A DNA stretch of 64,000 nucleotides from Linderina pennispora. Taxonomy: Eukaryota; Kickxellomycota; Kickxellomycetes; Kickxellales; Kickxellaceae. The first letter of the stretch is position 1. Every line of letters starts with the position of its first letter. This document shows positions 53,520 to 62,733 of this stretch, one piece after another. Location: positions 744,001 to 808,000 of the forward strand of contig NW_024468255.1 in the NCBI RefSeq assembly GCF_002104995.1, written 5' to 3'. The notes below the pieces were generated by a model. That model saw nothing but the letters and a program-made list of their open reading frames with translations, ran no database searches and was not told where the DNA came from. The position numbers and the translations under genes are program-made.

Positions 53520-54176
53520 TCATTCTGCACACACACTGCGCTTACCACTGTCACACTCACTTGGATCCTCCGCTATTTCGTCCTCCCGCTTCCTTGCCAG
53601 GAGACTGCGCAATGCACCAACGAATCCCGAGACCTTGAATGCGTAGGCTGCCTGCGGATCACCCACCTCTGCATAGTAATCGACCACAAACTCGAACTCC
53701 CTCACATTCCCCAACCGCCTCGCCAAGCACCTAGCGTCCCCTGCGCCCTTATCCATACCATTCAGCGTACCCATTGTCAGATGCCCGCGCCCCAGCACCG
53801 TCAGCTTCACGGCCCCCGACAGTCTTGGCGCCAGATTTCGCAGCGCCTCTAGGAGAAGCCCTGGGCACCGGCATTCGTCTGGCATGATCAGGTGCAGAGA
53901 GCGCACAGGGATGCCCGGATAGCCGCCGCTGCAAATCCACAGGAACCGGTGCCGCATATGACAGGCATGGTTGAATATGCCGTGTGGAAAGGTCCGCTGC
54001 ACGACCAGTACGCGGAATGCCCTGGGGCACATTGCTGCGAACCACCGCCGGCTGACGGTCGCCAGCTGTGCAATCATGCGTGTATCGTCGATGTCCGTGG
54101 TGGAGTGGATATGCGGCTCATACACATACGCCAGAATGCACGCCAATATGTCGTGGTTAAGGAGTGCTATGTACAT
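53520..54176 (-). CDS. Short F-box-like protein
   Basis: 218 residues, single exon. The N-terminus reads LLNHDILACILAYVYEPH, then LATVSRRWFAAMCPRAFRVLVV. This is the hydrophobic-helix plus R-x-W-x-x-x-x-x-x-x-F-R pattern of a divergent F-box, as at 33315-34982. After this come a few Leu-rich stretches (VRSLHLIMPDEC, AVKLTVLGRGHLTMG) and a hydrophilic acidic tail. It is less than half the length of the other F-box-like gene, so it may be a truncated member or may continue in an exon I could not identify. The start is the first ATG of the frame. Confidence 0.5.
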   Translation of the reverse strand: MYIALLNHDILACILAYVYEPHIHSTTDIDDTRMIAQLATVSRRWFAAMCPRAFRVLVVQRTFPHGIFNHACHMRHRFLWICSGGYPGIPVRSLHLIMPDECRCPGLLLEALRNLAPRLSGAVKLTVLGRGHLTMGTLNGMDKGAGDARCLARRLGNVREFEFVVDYYAEVGDPQAAYAFKVSGFVGALRSLLARKREDEIAEDPSECDSGKRSVCAE

Positions 54177-54555
54177 TGCAGAGGAAGAAAGCGGAAGGAA
54201 AGGGTGGGAGGGGTCTTGGTCATCACTGTAGTGCGTCTAGCTATTTATGCCAACTGGTTTTTGAAATAGGCGGGCGCGTTTCCGGATAGCAGTGCATTTT
54301 GCAGCCCCAAATAAAAACAGCTACTCTTTTGGCGTCTTTTCTTCTACGCATTCTATATGCACCTTGCTGAGTTTTCCGTTTAGGCACATGGACCGCCGCT
54401 CCCCCAGGCGAGCAGCCCCAGATCCCTATAGTCCTTTTCCAAAATTATCTGAGAGGAGACCTAGCGCCGCACATTCTTACACCGCTGATGCCACGATCAG
54501 TGCTCGCCACAATTTCTGCGCTTTTGGAGAGCTTTTCTATTAACATAAAAACGCC
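54177..54555. other. Intergenic region
   Basis: 379 bp between the F-box-like start and the SmF stop. A plus-strand frame from an ATG at 54390 (about 51 codons, Arg/Pro/Ser-rich) is open but has no supporting motif; not called. Confidence 0.45.
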
Positions 54556-54867
54556 TTACGCATTCTGCTCGCCCTCCTCCATCTGGCCATCATCCTGCTC
54601 GGCCATCTCCTGGTCCTCGCTGGGCTTGTCCAGAACGAGCTCGCGCACATACAGGACGTTGTTGCAGCGGATCAGCAGCTCGCCGGGCAGCTCGCCGGTC
54701 GAGTTTCCGTCCTGGAACTCCTCGGCATCAACCAGCTGGATGTTCATGTACGAGTCGATCGAGGCTAGCCGGCCCTTGTACTCCTGGCCCCACTTTAACC
54801 GCACAACGACGGGTGATCCGACCAGCGATGTCAGGAATGGCTTTGGGTTGACCGGCGTGAAATCCAT
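54556..54867 (-). CDS. SMX3: Small nuclear ribonucleoprotein F (SmF)
   Basis: 103 residues from the ATG at 54867, chosen because the family starts just before the conserved VNPKPFL. It shows Sm motif 1 ([23 protein letters not shown]) in the SmF wording and Sm motif 2 ([12 protein letters not shown]) with the RNA-contacting RCNN. It ends in an acidic tail longer than in human SmF (86 aa). Known: SmF is one of seven Sm proteins forming the ring on U1, U2, U4 and U5 snRNA. The related LSM6 lacks the VNPKPFL plus RCNNVLY combination. It lies 155 bp downstream of the BUD6 stop, same strand. Confidence 0.92.
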   Translation of the reverse strand: MDFTPVNPKPFLTSLVGSPVVVRLKWGQEYKGRLASIDSYMNIQLVDAEEFQDGNSTGELPGELLIRCNNVLYVRELVLDKPSEDQEMAEQDDGQMEEGEQNA

Positions 54868-55022
54868 GGTGTAGAAAAAAGAACGAAGAAAAAGGTGCTC
54901 CGAACCTGAGATTTCCCCAGCGTACATCCCTCGCCACTTGCCATTTTCAAATCGGCAGTGGCTAGTATGGGGGAACGATAATTTTAGGATTTAATATATA
55001 ATTAGCTGGGCTGGAATACAAG

Positions 55023-57119
55023 TCAGCTTGCTCCCTGCCTGGCCTGCTTGGCGGCCTTGCGCTGGGCGATCTTGGCGCGACGGGCCTGCTCGGCCTCCTC
55101 GACGCTCTTCATCATCTCCTTCAGGACCTCGTTTTCCTTCTCCATGCGCTTGCGCTCGAGCTCCTCGGTGCCGCCGGTCTTGCGCAGCTTGCGCTGACCC
55201 ACAAAGTCGGCTAGCTCCTGGTCGAACTCATTGACCTTGGCGGCCAGCTCCTGCTGCCGCAGCTTCTCGGCGGCGCGCAGGGCATCCAGGCGACGCTCAT
55301 GGTCAACATCGACGCATGTGATCTGGCGCAGCAGCCCCTGCTTCGCGTCAGGCGCATCGTCAGGCGACACCACGTCGATGAATTTGGTCGCGGCAGCCGG
55401 CACGTAGCTGTCGCTGGCGCGCTCGCGGACGCGCAGATCAACGACCTGCTCGAGCTTGTCCAGCACCCCGTCCAGGTGCCGCGCATCGTCCAGCAGCTCG
55501 CCCAGCATCTGCTCGACGTCCTTGACGAAGCTCTGCTCCTTCAAGATATTCTGCAGCTCCTCCTCCCACGTCAGCTTCCAGTCGGCCCGCGTCTCGTTGA
55601 TGAACGCAACCAGCGCCTCCGAGCCCTGGGCCACCGCTGCCAGCTCGTCGCTCGCCTTGCGCAGCAGCTGCGCCGACGGAATCGAGCCGCGCTGAGTCAC
55701 ATCCTTGCGCATCTCCTGCACCATTGCGTCGGCATCCTCGAACCGCGCGTTCAAAGAGCGGTACTCGGTCTTGAGCCGGTCCTTGCCTGACTCAATGCGC
55801 TTGCGCAACACGCTCGGGTGGCTGCCCACGTCATCTCTGAGCCGCTGCATCGCCTGCTCCGCCGCCTCCTTCTCCTGCCGCAGTGCTGCCTCTGCCTCGC
55901 GCCGTTCCTGCCGTTCGACGCTCAACGCAAGCTCCGCTGCGTCTAGTCGCTTAAGAGCTGACGCCAGCTGCTCGCTGAGGTCGTCTGACGAGCCGTCGGT
56001 AGGGCTAGGCTTAGGGGCAGGTGCTGATGGAGCAGCTGCAGATGCCTTTTCAAGAGCTGCATCGACCTTGGCGTTCTGTGCGTGTATCTGCTCATTAACA
56101 GATCCTACTGCTGCCGCCAGCTCACCCCTGAACTGCTCTGGCAGCTTCGATACTGTGTCGGCCAACGCCTTGACGATCTCAGTCAGCCCCACAATCTGTG
56201 CCTGGACCGCCGATGGGTTGTCCTCATCCTGCTGCTGCTGCTGCTCTTCCTTCTTTGGCTCGGTTGCCAGTGTCCCAGGCTGCGCACGCCAGCTCAGCAC
56301 CGAGCCGTCGACGACATCAGCCATATCCTCGAGCTCATAAAAGTGACCCGACACCGCATCCTTAATGTAGATGGACGGCAGCGTGTCCACCTCCTCGGCC
56401 AGACGCGCGCGGTACTTGTCAATGAAAAGCTGGATCAGTGTGGTCTGCGACACGGACTCAGTCAGCCTGGCGCGCTTCGTATCGTCGCCCAGCTGCAGAT
56501 ACACGTGCTTCTCGTCGCCCAGATCTACCACTCCGGCTGGAATCTGCGCCTTGTTCATGTCAGCAATAATCTCGGCAATCTCGTCGTGCTCCGATGAATC
56601 CGACGCTGCATACGTCTGCCGTGCTGGTGCTGTATACCCAAACTCTACGCGCTGCGACTGCATGTCGGTGCGGCCCGCCAATAGCCGTGCGCTGCCTACC
56701 ACGTGACGGTCCTCATATGGCGACGACTCCTCCTCCATGCGGTACCGCCGTGCTCCGTCCGCCTCGCTGTAGTCGATTGTGCGCATCGCCGCATAAAGCT
56801 CCGGTGTCCGCCGGTCGCTGTCTGCCACGTACGGCTGGAAACCGCCGCTCTGCGCTACGTACTCCGCCGTGCGCTCGTACGCCGGGTCGTAGACTGGCCG
56901 CCGCGCCTGCGGTCCTGTTTGCACGCGTGCCAGTCCGCTGCGCTCGCCTGCCCGCGAGTATGCTCCGCCGCTGCTACGCGTCGTACGCAGGCTGCCGTTA
57001 CCGAACCCGCCCGCCGTCCGCCGTGGTGTCATGCGCTCCGAGCCCGAAGTTGCCACTGCATACTCGGTGGGCTCGGGCGAATGTGTGCTATACCCGTAGC
57101 CGCCCTGGTTACGATTCAT
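55023..57119 (-). CDS. BUD6: BUD6/AIP3-type actin-interacting polarity protein
   Basis: 698 residues from the ATG at 57119 (MNRNQGGYGYSTH); the frame continues upstream but has no earlier ATG. Residues ~1-180 are disordered and Arg/Tyr-rich. The AIP3 domain follows, with LFIDKYRARLAEEVDTLPSI, then YIKDAVSGHFYELEDMADV and GSVLSWRAQP. Next come a Gln/Ala-rich linker and a long coiled coil (LDAAELALSVERQERREAEA, LRQEKEAAEQAMQRLRDDV). The C-terminal ends in charged coiled coil to KQARQGAS. Known: Bud6 binds formins and monomeric actin through its core and C-terminus to boost actin cable nucleation at sites of polarised growth. Length is similar to yeast Bud6 (788 aa). Confidence 0.85.
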   Translation of the reverse strand: MNRNQGGYGYSTHSPEPTEYAVATSGSERMTPRRTAGGFGNGSLRTTRSSGGAYSRAGERSGLARVQTGPQARRPVYDPAYERTAEYVAQSGGFQPYVADSDRRTPELYAAMRTIDYSEADGARRYRMEEESSPYEDRHVVGSARLLAGRTDMQSQRVEFGYTAPARQTYAASDSSEHDEIAEIIADMNKAQIPAGVVDLGDEKHVYLQLGDDTKRARLTESVSQTTLIQLFIDKYRARLAEEVDTLPSIYIKDAVSGHFYELEDMADVVDGSVLSWRAQPGTLATEPKKEEQQQQQDEDNPSAVQAQIVGLTEIVKALADTVSKLPEQFRGELAAAVGSVNEQIHAQNAKVDAALEKASAAAPSAPAPKPSPTDGSSDDLSEQLASALKRLDAAELALSVERQERREAEAALRQEKEAAEQAMQRLRDDVGSHPSVLRKRIESGKDRLKTEYRSLNARFEDADAMVQEMRKDVTQRGSIPSAQLLRKASDELAAVAQGSEALVAFINETRADWKLTWEEELQNILKEQSFVKDVEQMLGELLDDARHLDGVLDKLEQVVDLRVRERASDSYVPAAATKFIDVVSPDDAPDAKQGLLRQITCVDVDHERRLDALRAAEKLRQQELAAKVNEFDQELADFVGQRKLRKTGGTEELERKRMEKENEVLKEMMKSVEEAEQARRAKIAQRKAAKQARQGAS

Positions 57120-59385
57120 TTGAAATACCCTGCTGTACGAATTATGAATACTAAAATAAGTTGGAAAAGCCAAGCAGAAACAGAAACAGAGAAGAGAAGA
57201 GAATACCTGCAGCTCAGCTTTTGGGGAGGGGCTATACGCACAAAAGAATTGTCACCTTCGGTTCCTGGCACGTGATCTGCCCCAAGTCACTGGGAGTCCT
57301 CAGGCCGCACATCAGCCATCTCCTCAAATGCATCTGCAGGGCCTTTGGTTTCGGCTACGGCAGTGATGGCTGTGGAAGCGGAAATATTGGGAGCTCTAAT
57401 GTTTGGACCGGTGTTGACAAGAGGCTTGGGTAGAAGCTAGTGAGAAGATGGTACCAAAAGATGAATGGAATAACAGACAAGAGGTTACCAAGTATTCAAG
57501 TTCAATGAATTACATATACTGAACTCGAAGCGGGCATAGGACGAACTCTGCAGTTTCACTTTCATATTGTCGATGTTATGATGGCTTTGAACGTCTCACT
57601 TGCACAAGCGAGTGCATATTTCTGTACCCTTACGTTTTGCTGCAGAAAAGCTATATCCTGGCATACTCTTACATAACTGAAAGATAACAAAGAGCGATAT
57701 ATTTGGTCACACAATGGGTTGGAAAAGCTGGCATATTTACTGCCTTCCCCATTCGTCCTGGCAGCTGGAGAGCGATAGAGGGAAAGGCAGCATGATATCT
57801 GGTTGAGTTTAAGAACTGCTCTGACCAGTGCGTGGAGCGTTGACGAAAGGCGTGTAGAAAAACCTCCGCTATACAATACTTGTATATCTCTTAATGTGGA
57901 TATATATAACCGCCGAAAAGACTGCGGCGTGGCTCCGTGGTAAACTGCATTTGGCATTTTATGTTAGAATCCCAAGACCCGATTACTATGAACTATATAC
58001 CTTCTTCTCGCTATTACCTTCTCCCTTATTTATCATTTCCTTTTTGCTTTGCTACTTCTCACAGCCCTATATTTCCCACCTTGTGCTCCAGATCTACAAC
58101 ACCGATACTGCCGACACTGCTGCTGAGGAGCTTCTGGGTTCTAACGACAGACATCTAGGCACCAATGACGGGAGTGCCCAGTCCGCTACCGCTACCATTG
58201 CGACTACTAACGCCATTATCATCACCATCATCGAGCAGCTGATTGCTAAAGTCATGGCAACAGAGCTCGATCGCTCTACCAGCAGCACCAATGCGACGAC
58301 TGTTACTAATGCTGCTGGTGGCGATTGTGTTGCTCAGAAGTGTCCCTTTATGAACCTCTGGGCAGTATGTGGCCGCGCCTTGGCTGTCCTGGTTACGACT
58401 TCTGCAGCTGACTCCCATGCGCACTAGTTGCAGAGATGTCATGCACTAGCTGCCCAAAGATATTAGCTGTGCTGTCTTAATTTCATTATCTCTTTCATTC
58501 GTTCGTTCGTTTGTCGGTTTGTTTACAATCATCGTATTTAAAGCCGAGTAACTTGCCACGAAAAACGGGATACAGGAATTGCCTGCAAATACATTCGAAA
58601 CATATGTGATTCCCTTGAAAACGCAGGCAGGTTGAGAAATTAGTGAGGGATATTGTGACAAGGTATTGAGCGGAATGGGCTCGATAATTGAGCAAAAGAG
58701 CATAGAAAAAGGTGCAAGGGGTTTAGAAATGAAAAGTGCCAGCTTTCTATCCATATATGCCAACATTAGCTAGTGATACGCAGCATCCGAGCCAATTTGA
58801 GTGACTAAGAAGCTTTTACCTGCCTGTCCATCATACGGTTCTCCTCGACTCTTTTTCCTTCGATTATTTTTCATCTCTCTGATTCTATATTACCTTGCAC
58901 TCAGCTGAGCCAAGAGCGAACTGCTCACAGGCTCGGTTATGAACTAAATAAGCACGACTCCGCTTGACATATGTACAACAAAGCCAGCTTTGATCGAACA
59001 TATCGCCTCAGCTCAAATTCGTGTATGTGACAGGCAACTATCGATAACAACTGGCCAAAATGCATCCATTTGTAAGCATAATAAGTAAAATCACTTTCTT
59101 ACTGAACCACAGGTAAAACATTCAACTGAAAACCAAGGTATGCGAGCGTGCTCCTCAGGCATCAGAGGGCCATAGAATCCCAGGCGGTGGCAGATACTGT
59201 CGAGAACACCAGGTTCACATGCTTTCGCTCATGCTTATACGGGCTGTTTCTGTGCTATGATCGCGAGATAGCCTTGGCATGTTTCAGGTGCATACCATCT
59301 GCGCATATCTCATCGCACACAAACAACATCTCCAAAAATCTCATGGAACGTGAGTAGACTGAATAGCACCATACGGGCATGGAGT
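57120..59385. other. Gene-poor region between BUD6 and the repeat gene
   Basis: 2.3 kb. A plus frame 57894-58427 (178 codons) follows a TATA-like ATATATA at 57900. It is hydrophobic then Thr/Ala/Asn-rich with no motif, so I do not call it. A coding-like minus patch at 57287-57435 is listed in the findings. A TTCG-repeat tract lies near 58495-58510. Nothing else supported. Confidence 0.4.
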
Positions 59386-62300
59386 CTAGAGTTTCTGGGG
59401 CCGATAGCAAAAAGGTTCCCAGGAAGAGCCTTGGCCCGTGCACGTTTGGGTTGGGCAGGACTTGCTGAGTGCAGCAGCAGCAGCACTGAGTGCAGCAGCA
59501 GCGGTACTGAGCGAGGCAGCAGCGGTACTGAGCGAGGCAGCAAGAGCATCGAGTGTGACAGCAGTATCGCTACATGGCAGTGCCGATAGGTAGGGTAGGG
59601 GCTGCGGCGATGTTGCTGCTGAATACGGCGGGGTCAATGGCAAGAATTCCGATGGCGGTCGGGGAAACAGGTGCTCTGCAGAGCGCAGCATGGGCGGCGG
59701 CTCTGGTTTCAAGTGCGGCATGAGCCACAGTGACATTGCAGAAGCTGCTGGTGGTGCTGACTGCAGTGGAGCCCCCAAAGATGGGCCTGGACCAAGTGGT
59801 AGTGCTGAGCGTGGTGGGGGCAGCAGCTTCTTTAGTGAGAGTCGCACCCACGATGAGCGTGGAATAGGGACCTGCCTTATTGCTGCGACTGGCTGCAGCT
59901 CTGAGGGTGATGGAGGCATCAGTGCCCCAGCTTCGACCAGTTGCTGTGCTGAGCATGGTGGAGATAGCATCAAGATAGCAGCAGGCAGTGGTATTGCTGA
60001 GCGTGTCGGGGGAGTGGTGATAGTCCCATGTGCATCAGTTACAGAAGTGGTGCCACAGCGCACATCCGTGCCAGCGCCAGTGCCAGCGATGGAGACACCA
60101 TGTGCACCAGTGCCAGTGCCAGTGGAAGCAGAGGGAGCAGTGGTAGTATCGCGCGCGTCCGTTGCAGCGGTTGTAGCCTCGCGGGTATCAGCAGCTATGG
60201 CAGCGGCGGCGGTGGAAGAACCGTGCACGTCGGTTGCAGCGGTGGTGACCTCGCGCACATCAATAGCTATGGCAGTGGCAGCGGTGGTAGAACTGCGCGC
60301 GTCGGTTGCAGCGGTGGTGACCTCGCGCACATCAGCAGCTATGGCAGCGGCAGTGGTGGAAGAACCGCACACGTCGGTTGCAGCGGTGGTGACCTCGCGC
60401 ACATCAGCAGCTATGGCAGCGGCAGTGGTGGAAGAACCGCGCGCGTCGGTTGCAGCGGTGGTGACCTCGCGCACATCAGCAGCTATGGCAGCGGCAGTGG
60501 TGGTAGAACCGCTCACGTCGGTTGCAGCGGTGGTAGCCTCGCGGGTATCAGCAGCTGTGGCAGTGGCAGCGGTGGTAGAACCGCACACGTCGGTTGCAGC
60601 AGTGGTAGCCTCGCGCACATCAGCAGCTGTGGCAGCGGCAGTGGTGGAAGAACCGCGCGCGTCGGTTGCAGCGGTGGTGACCTCGCGCACATCAATAGCT
60701 ATGGCAGCGGCGGTGGTGGAAGAACCGTGCACGTCGGTTGCAGCGGTGGTGACCTCGCGCACATCAATAGCTATGGCAGTGGCAGCGGTGGTAGAACTGC
60801 GCGCGTCGGTTGCAGCGGTGGTGACCTCGCGCACATCAGCAGCTATGGCAGCGGCAGTGGTGGAAGAACCGCACACGTCGGTTGCAGCGGTGGTAGCCTC
60901 GCGCACATCAGCAGCTGTGGCAGCGGCAGTGGTGGTAGAACCGCTCACGTCGGTTGCAGCGGTGGTAGCCTCGCGCACATCAATAGCTGTGGCAGCGGCA
61001 GTGGTGGAAGAACCGCGCGCGTCGGTTGCAGCGGTGGTAGCCTCGCGCACATCAGCAGCTATGGCAGCGGCAGCGGTGGAAGAACCGTGCACATCAGCAG
61101 CTATGGCAGTGGCAGCGGTGGAAGAACCGCGCGCGTCGGTTGCAGCGGTGGTGACCTCGCGCACATCAGCAGCTGTGGCAGTGGCAGCGGTGGTAGAACC
61201 GCACACGTCGGTTGCAGCAGTGGTAGCCTCGCGCACATCAGCAGCTATGGCAGCGGCAGCGGTGGTAGCCTCGCGCACATCAGCAGCTATGGCAGTGGCA
61301 GCGGTGGTAGAACCGCTCACGTCGGTTGCAGCAGTGGTAGCCTCGCGCACATCAGCAGCTGTGGCAGTGGCAGCGGTGGAAGAACCGCACACGTCGGTTG
61401 CAGCAGTGGTAGCCTCGCGCACATCAATAGCTATGGCAGTGGCAGCGGTGGTAGAACTGCGCGCGTCGGTTGCAGCGGTGGTGACCTCGCGCACATCAGC
61501 AGCTATGGCAGCGGCAGTGGTGGAAGAACCGCACACGTCGGTTGCAGCAGTGGTAGCCTCGCGCACATCAATAGCTATGGCAGTGGCAGCGGTGGTAGAA
61601 CTGCGCGCGTCGGTTGCAGCGGTGGTGACCTCGCGCACATCAGCAGCTGTGGCAGTGGCAGCGGTGGAAGAACCGCACACGTCGGTTGCAGCAGTGGTAG
61701 CCTCGCGCACATCAATAGCTATGGCAGTGGCAGCGGTGGTAGAACTGCGCGCGTCGGTTGCAGCGGTGGTGACCTCGCGCACATCAGCAGCTATGGCAGC
61801 GGCAGTGGTGGAAGAACCGCACACGTCGGTTGCAGCAGTGGTAGCCTCGCGCACATCAATAGCTATGGCAGTGGCAGCGGTGGTAGAACCGCTCACGTCG
61901 GTTGCAGCAGTGGTAGCCTCGCGCACATCAGCAGCTGTGGCAGTGGCAGCGGTGGAAGAACCGCACACGTCGGTTGCAGCAGTGGTAGCCTCGCGCACAT
62001 CAATAGCTATGGCAGTGGCAGCGGTGGTAGAACTGCGCGCGTCGGTTGCAGCGGTGGTGACCTCGCGCACATCAGCAGCTATGGCAGCGGCGGCGGTGGA
62101 AGAACCGTGCACGTCGGTTGCAGCGGTGGTGACCTCGCGGGTATCAGCAGCTATGGCAGCGGCAGTGGTGGTAGAACCGCGCATGTTTACTGCAGCAAAA
62201 GTGACCCCGTGCACCATGGAGGCGGTAGAGATGTTGGTGTGCGAAGCGCGGAGAGTGGAAATGGTGGTGCGCACGACGATAGCAGCGGCCGACTGCTTCT

Positions 62301-62733
62301 GGGCCATCTGGCATGCATGGTAGTAAGCCAGCCTGCGGCGGCCGGCGGAGGCACTGACAATTTTTGCCTGTACCTGAAGGAGCACATGCAGCGCCTCCAG
62401 CCCGCGCGGTGATGCAATCATTGCATGGGTGACGAGGTGAGAACTCTGGAGCTCTCTCTTGAATGTATCGCTGGTAAGCAGCCCCAAGTTACCCACGGGC
62501 TTTCCCCACACAGAGCGCATGTAAACGTACACTGCTACACCACAGGTAACCGAATCAGCTACCTCGGTCACCTTGATGATCTTCTCGAGGAGCTTGGACG
62601 CCGCTCGGGCGATGGTCTTGGCAACATCTCCGGTTGCAGTGCGGCGGCCGCGCAGAAGGTGCCGCGCCTCTGCGATTTTAAGGCGAAGAGCGGCGATGGT
62701 AGAGGGAGGAATGGGAGTGGTAAATGCAGACAT
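59386..62733 (-). CDS. Thr/Ala-rich protein with a 28-unit tandem 24-residue repeat
   Basis: 1115 residues from the ATG at 62733. Residues 1-196 are mostly non-repetitive and include LLEKIIKVTEVADSVTCGVA followed by VYVYMRSVWGKPVG, faintly like the start of a PHO80-type cyclin box (weak). Residues 197-848 are 28 tandem units of consensus DVREVTTAATDARSSTTAAT plus AIAI: 26 of 24 residues and two of 14. Degenerate units flank both sides. Residues 849-1115 are Pro/Ser-rich (PPRSALPLGPGPSLG) and contain a short ASLSTAA repeat near the end. No signal peptide or membrane anchor seen. The minus frame is preferred because it has a proper ATG and unique ends, but two plus frames are also open through the array. 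Function unknown. Confidence 0.5.
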   Translation of the reverse strand: MSAFTTPIPPSTIAALRLKIAEARHLLRGRRTATGDVAKTIARAASKLLEKIIKVTEVADSVTCGVAVYVYMRSVWGKPVGNLGLLTSDTFKRELQSSHLVTHAMIASPRGLEALHVLLQVQAKIVSASAGRRRLAYYHACQMAQKQSAAAIVVRTTISTLRASHTNISTASMVHGVTFAAVNMRGSTTTAAAIAADTREVTTAATDVHGSSTAAAAIAADVREVTTAATDARSSTTAATAIAIDVREATTAATDVCGSSTAATATAADVREATTAATDVSGSTTAATAIAIDVREATTAATDVCGSSTTAAAIAADVREVTTAATDARSSTTAATAIAIDVREATTAATDVCGSSTAATATAADVREVTTAATDARSSTTAATAIAIDVREATTAATDVCGSSTTAAAIAADVREVTTAATDARSSTTAATAIAIDVREATTAATDVCGSSTAATATAADVREATTAATDVSGSTTAATAIAADVREATTAAAAIAADVREATTAATDVCGSTTAATATAADVREVTTAATDARGSSTAATAIAADVHGSSTAAAAIAADVREATTAATDARGSSTTAAATAIDVREATTAATDVSGSTTTAAATAADVREATTAATDVCGSSTTAAAIAADVREVTTAATDARSSTTAATAIAIDVREVTTAATDVHGSSTTAAAIAIDVREVTTAATDARGSSTTAAATAADVREATTAATDVCGSTTAATATAADTREATTAATDVSGSTTTAAAIAADVREVTTAATDARGSSTTAAAIAADVREVTTAATDVCGSSTTAAAIAADVREVTTAATDARSSTTAATAIAIDVREVTTAATDVHGSSTAAAAIAADTREATTAATDARDTTTAPSASTGTGTGAHGVSIAGTGAGTDVRCGTTSVTDAHGTITTPPTRSAIPLPAAILMLSPPCSAQQLVEAGALMPPSPSELQPVAAIRQVPIPRSSWVRLSLKKLLPPPRSALPLGPGPSLGAPLQSAPPAASAMSLWLMPHLKPEPPPMLRSAEHLFPRPPSEFLPLTPPYSAATSPQPLPYLSALPCSDTAVTLDALAASLSTAAASLSTAAAALSAAAAALSKSCPTQTCTGQGSSWEPFCYRPQKL
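59463..59550 (-). repeat. Short 21-bp repeat block near the 3' end of the repeat gene
   Basis: About four imperfect 21-bp units, visible on the plus strand as ACTGAGYGMRGCAGCAGCGGT. On the minus strand they encode ASLSTAA/AALSAAA units. Separate in sequence from the 72-bp array. Confidence 0.65.
60190..62145 (-). repeat. 72-bp coding minisatellite, 28 units
   Basis: The core is exactly 1956 bp, equal to 26 units of 72 bp plus two of 42 bp. Each 72-bp unit splits into a 30-bp and a 42-bp sub-unit that resemble each other (DxRxxTTAAT in both); the two short units keep only the 42-bp type. Unit variants recur in blocks (for example DARSSTT...AIAI followed by DVCGSST...), giving a higher-order pattern. 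Units diverge outward into degenerate copies at 62146-62217 and below 60190. Confidence 0.92.

Noticed and set aside
54390-54543. Small plus frame starting MDRRSPRRAAPDPYSPF
   Set aside because: About 51 codons, no motif, no conserved neighbour; could be chance.
57894-58427. 178-codon plus frame after a TATA-like sequence
   Set aside because: Hydrophobic then Thr/Ala/Asn-rich with no domain; part overlaps an equally open minus frame, so evidence is insufficient.
60190-62145. Regularly spaced repeats that could suggest a CRISPR array
   Set aside because: Units abut without unique spacers, are coding and divisible by three, and the genome is eukaryotic; this is a minisatellite.
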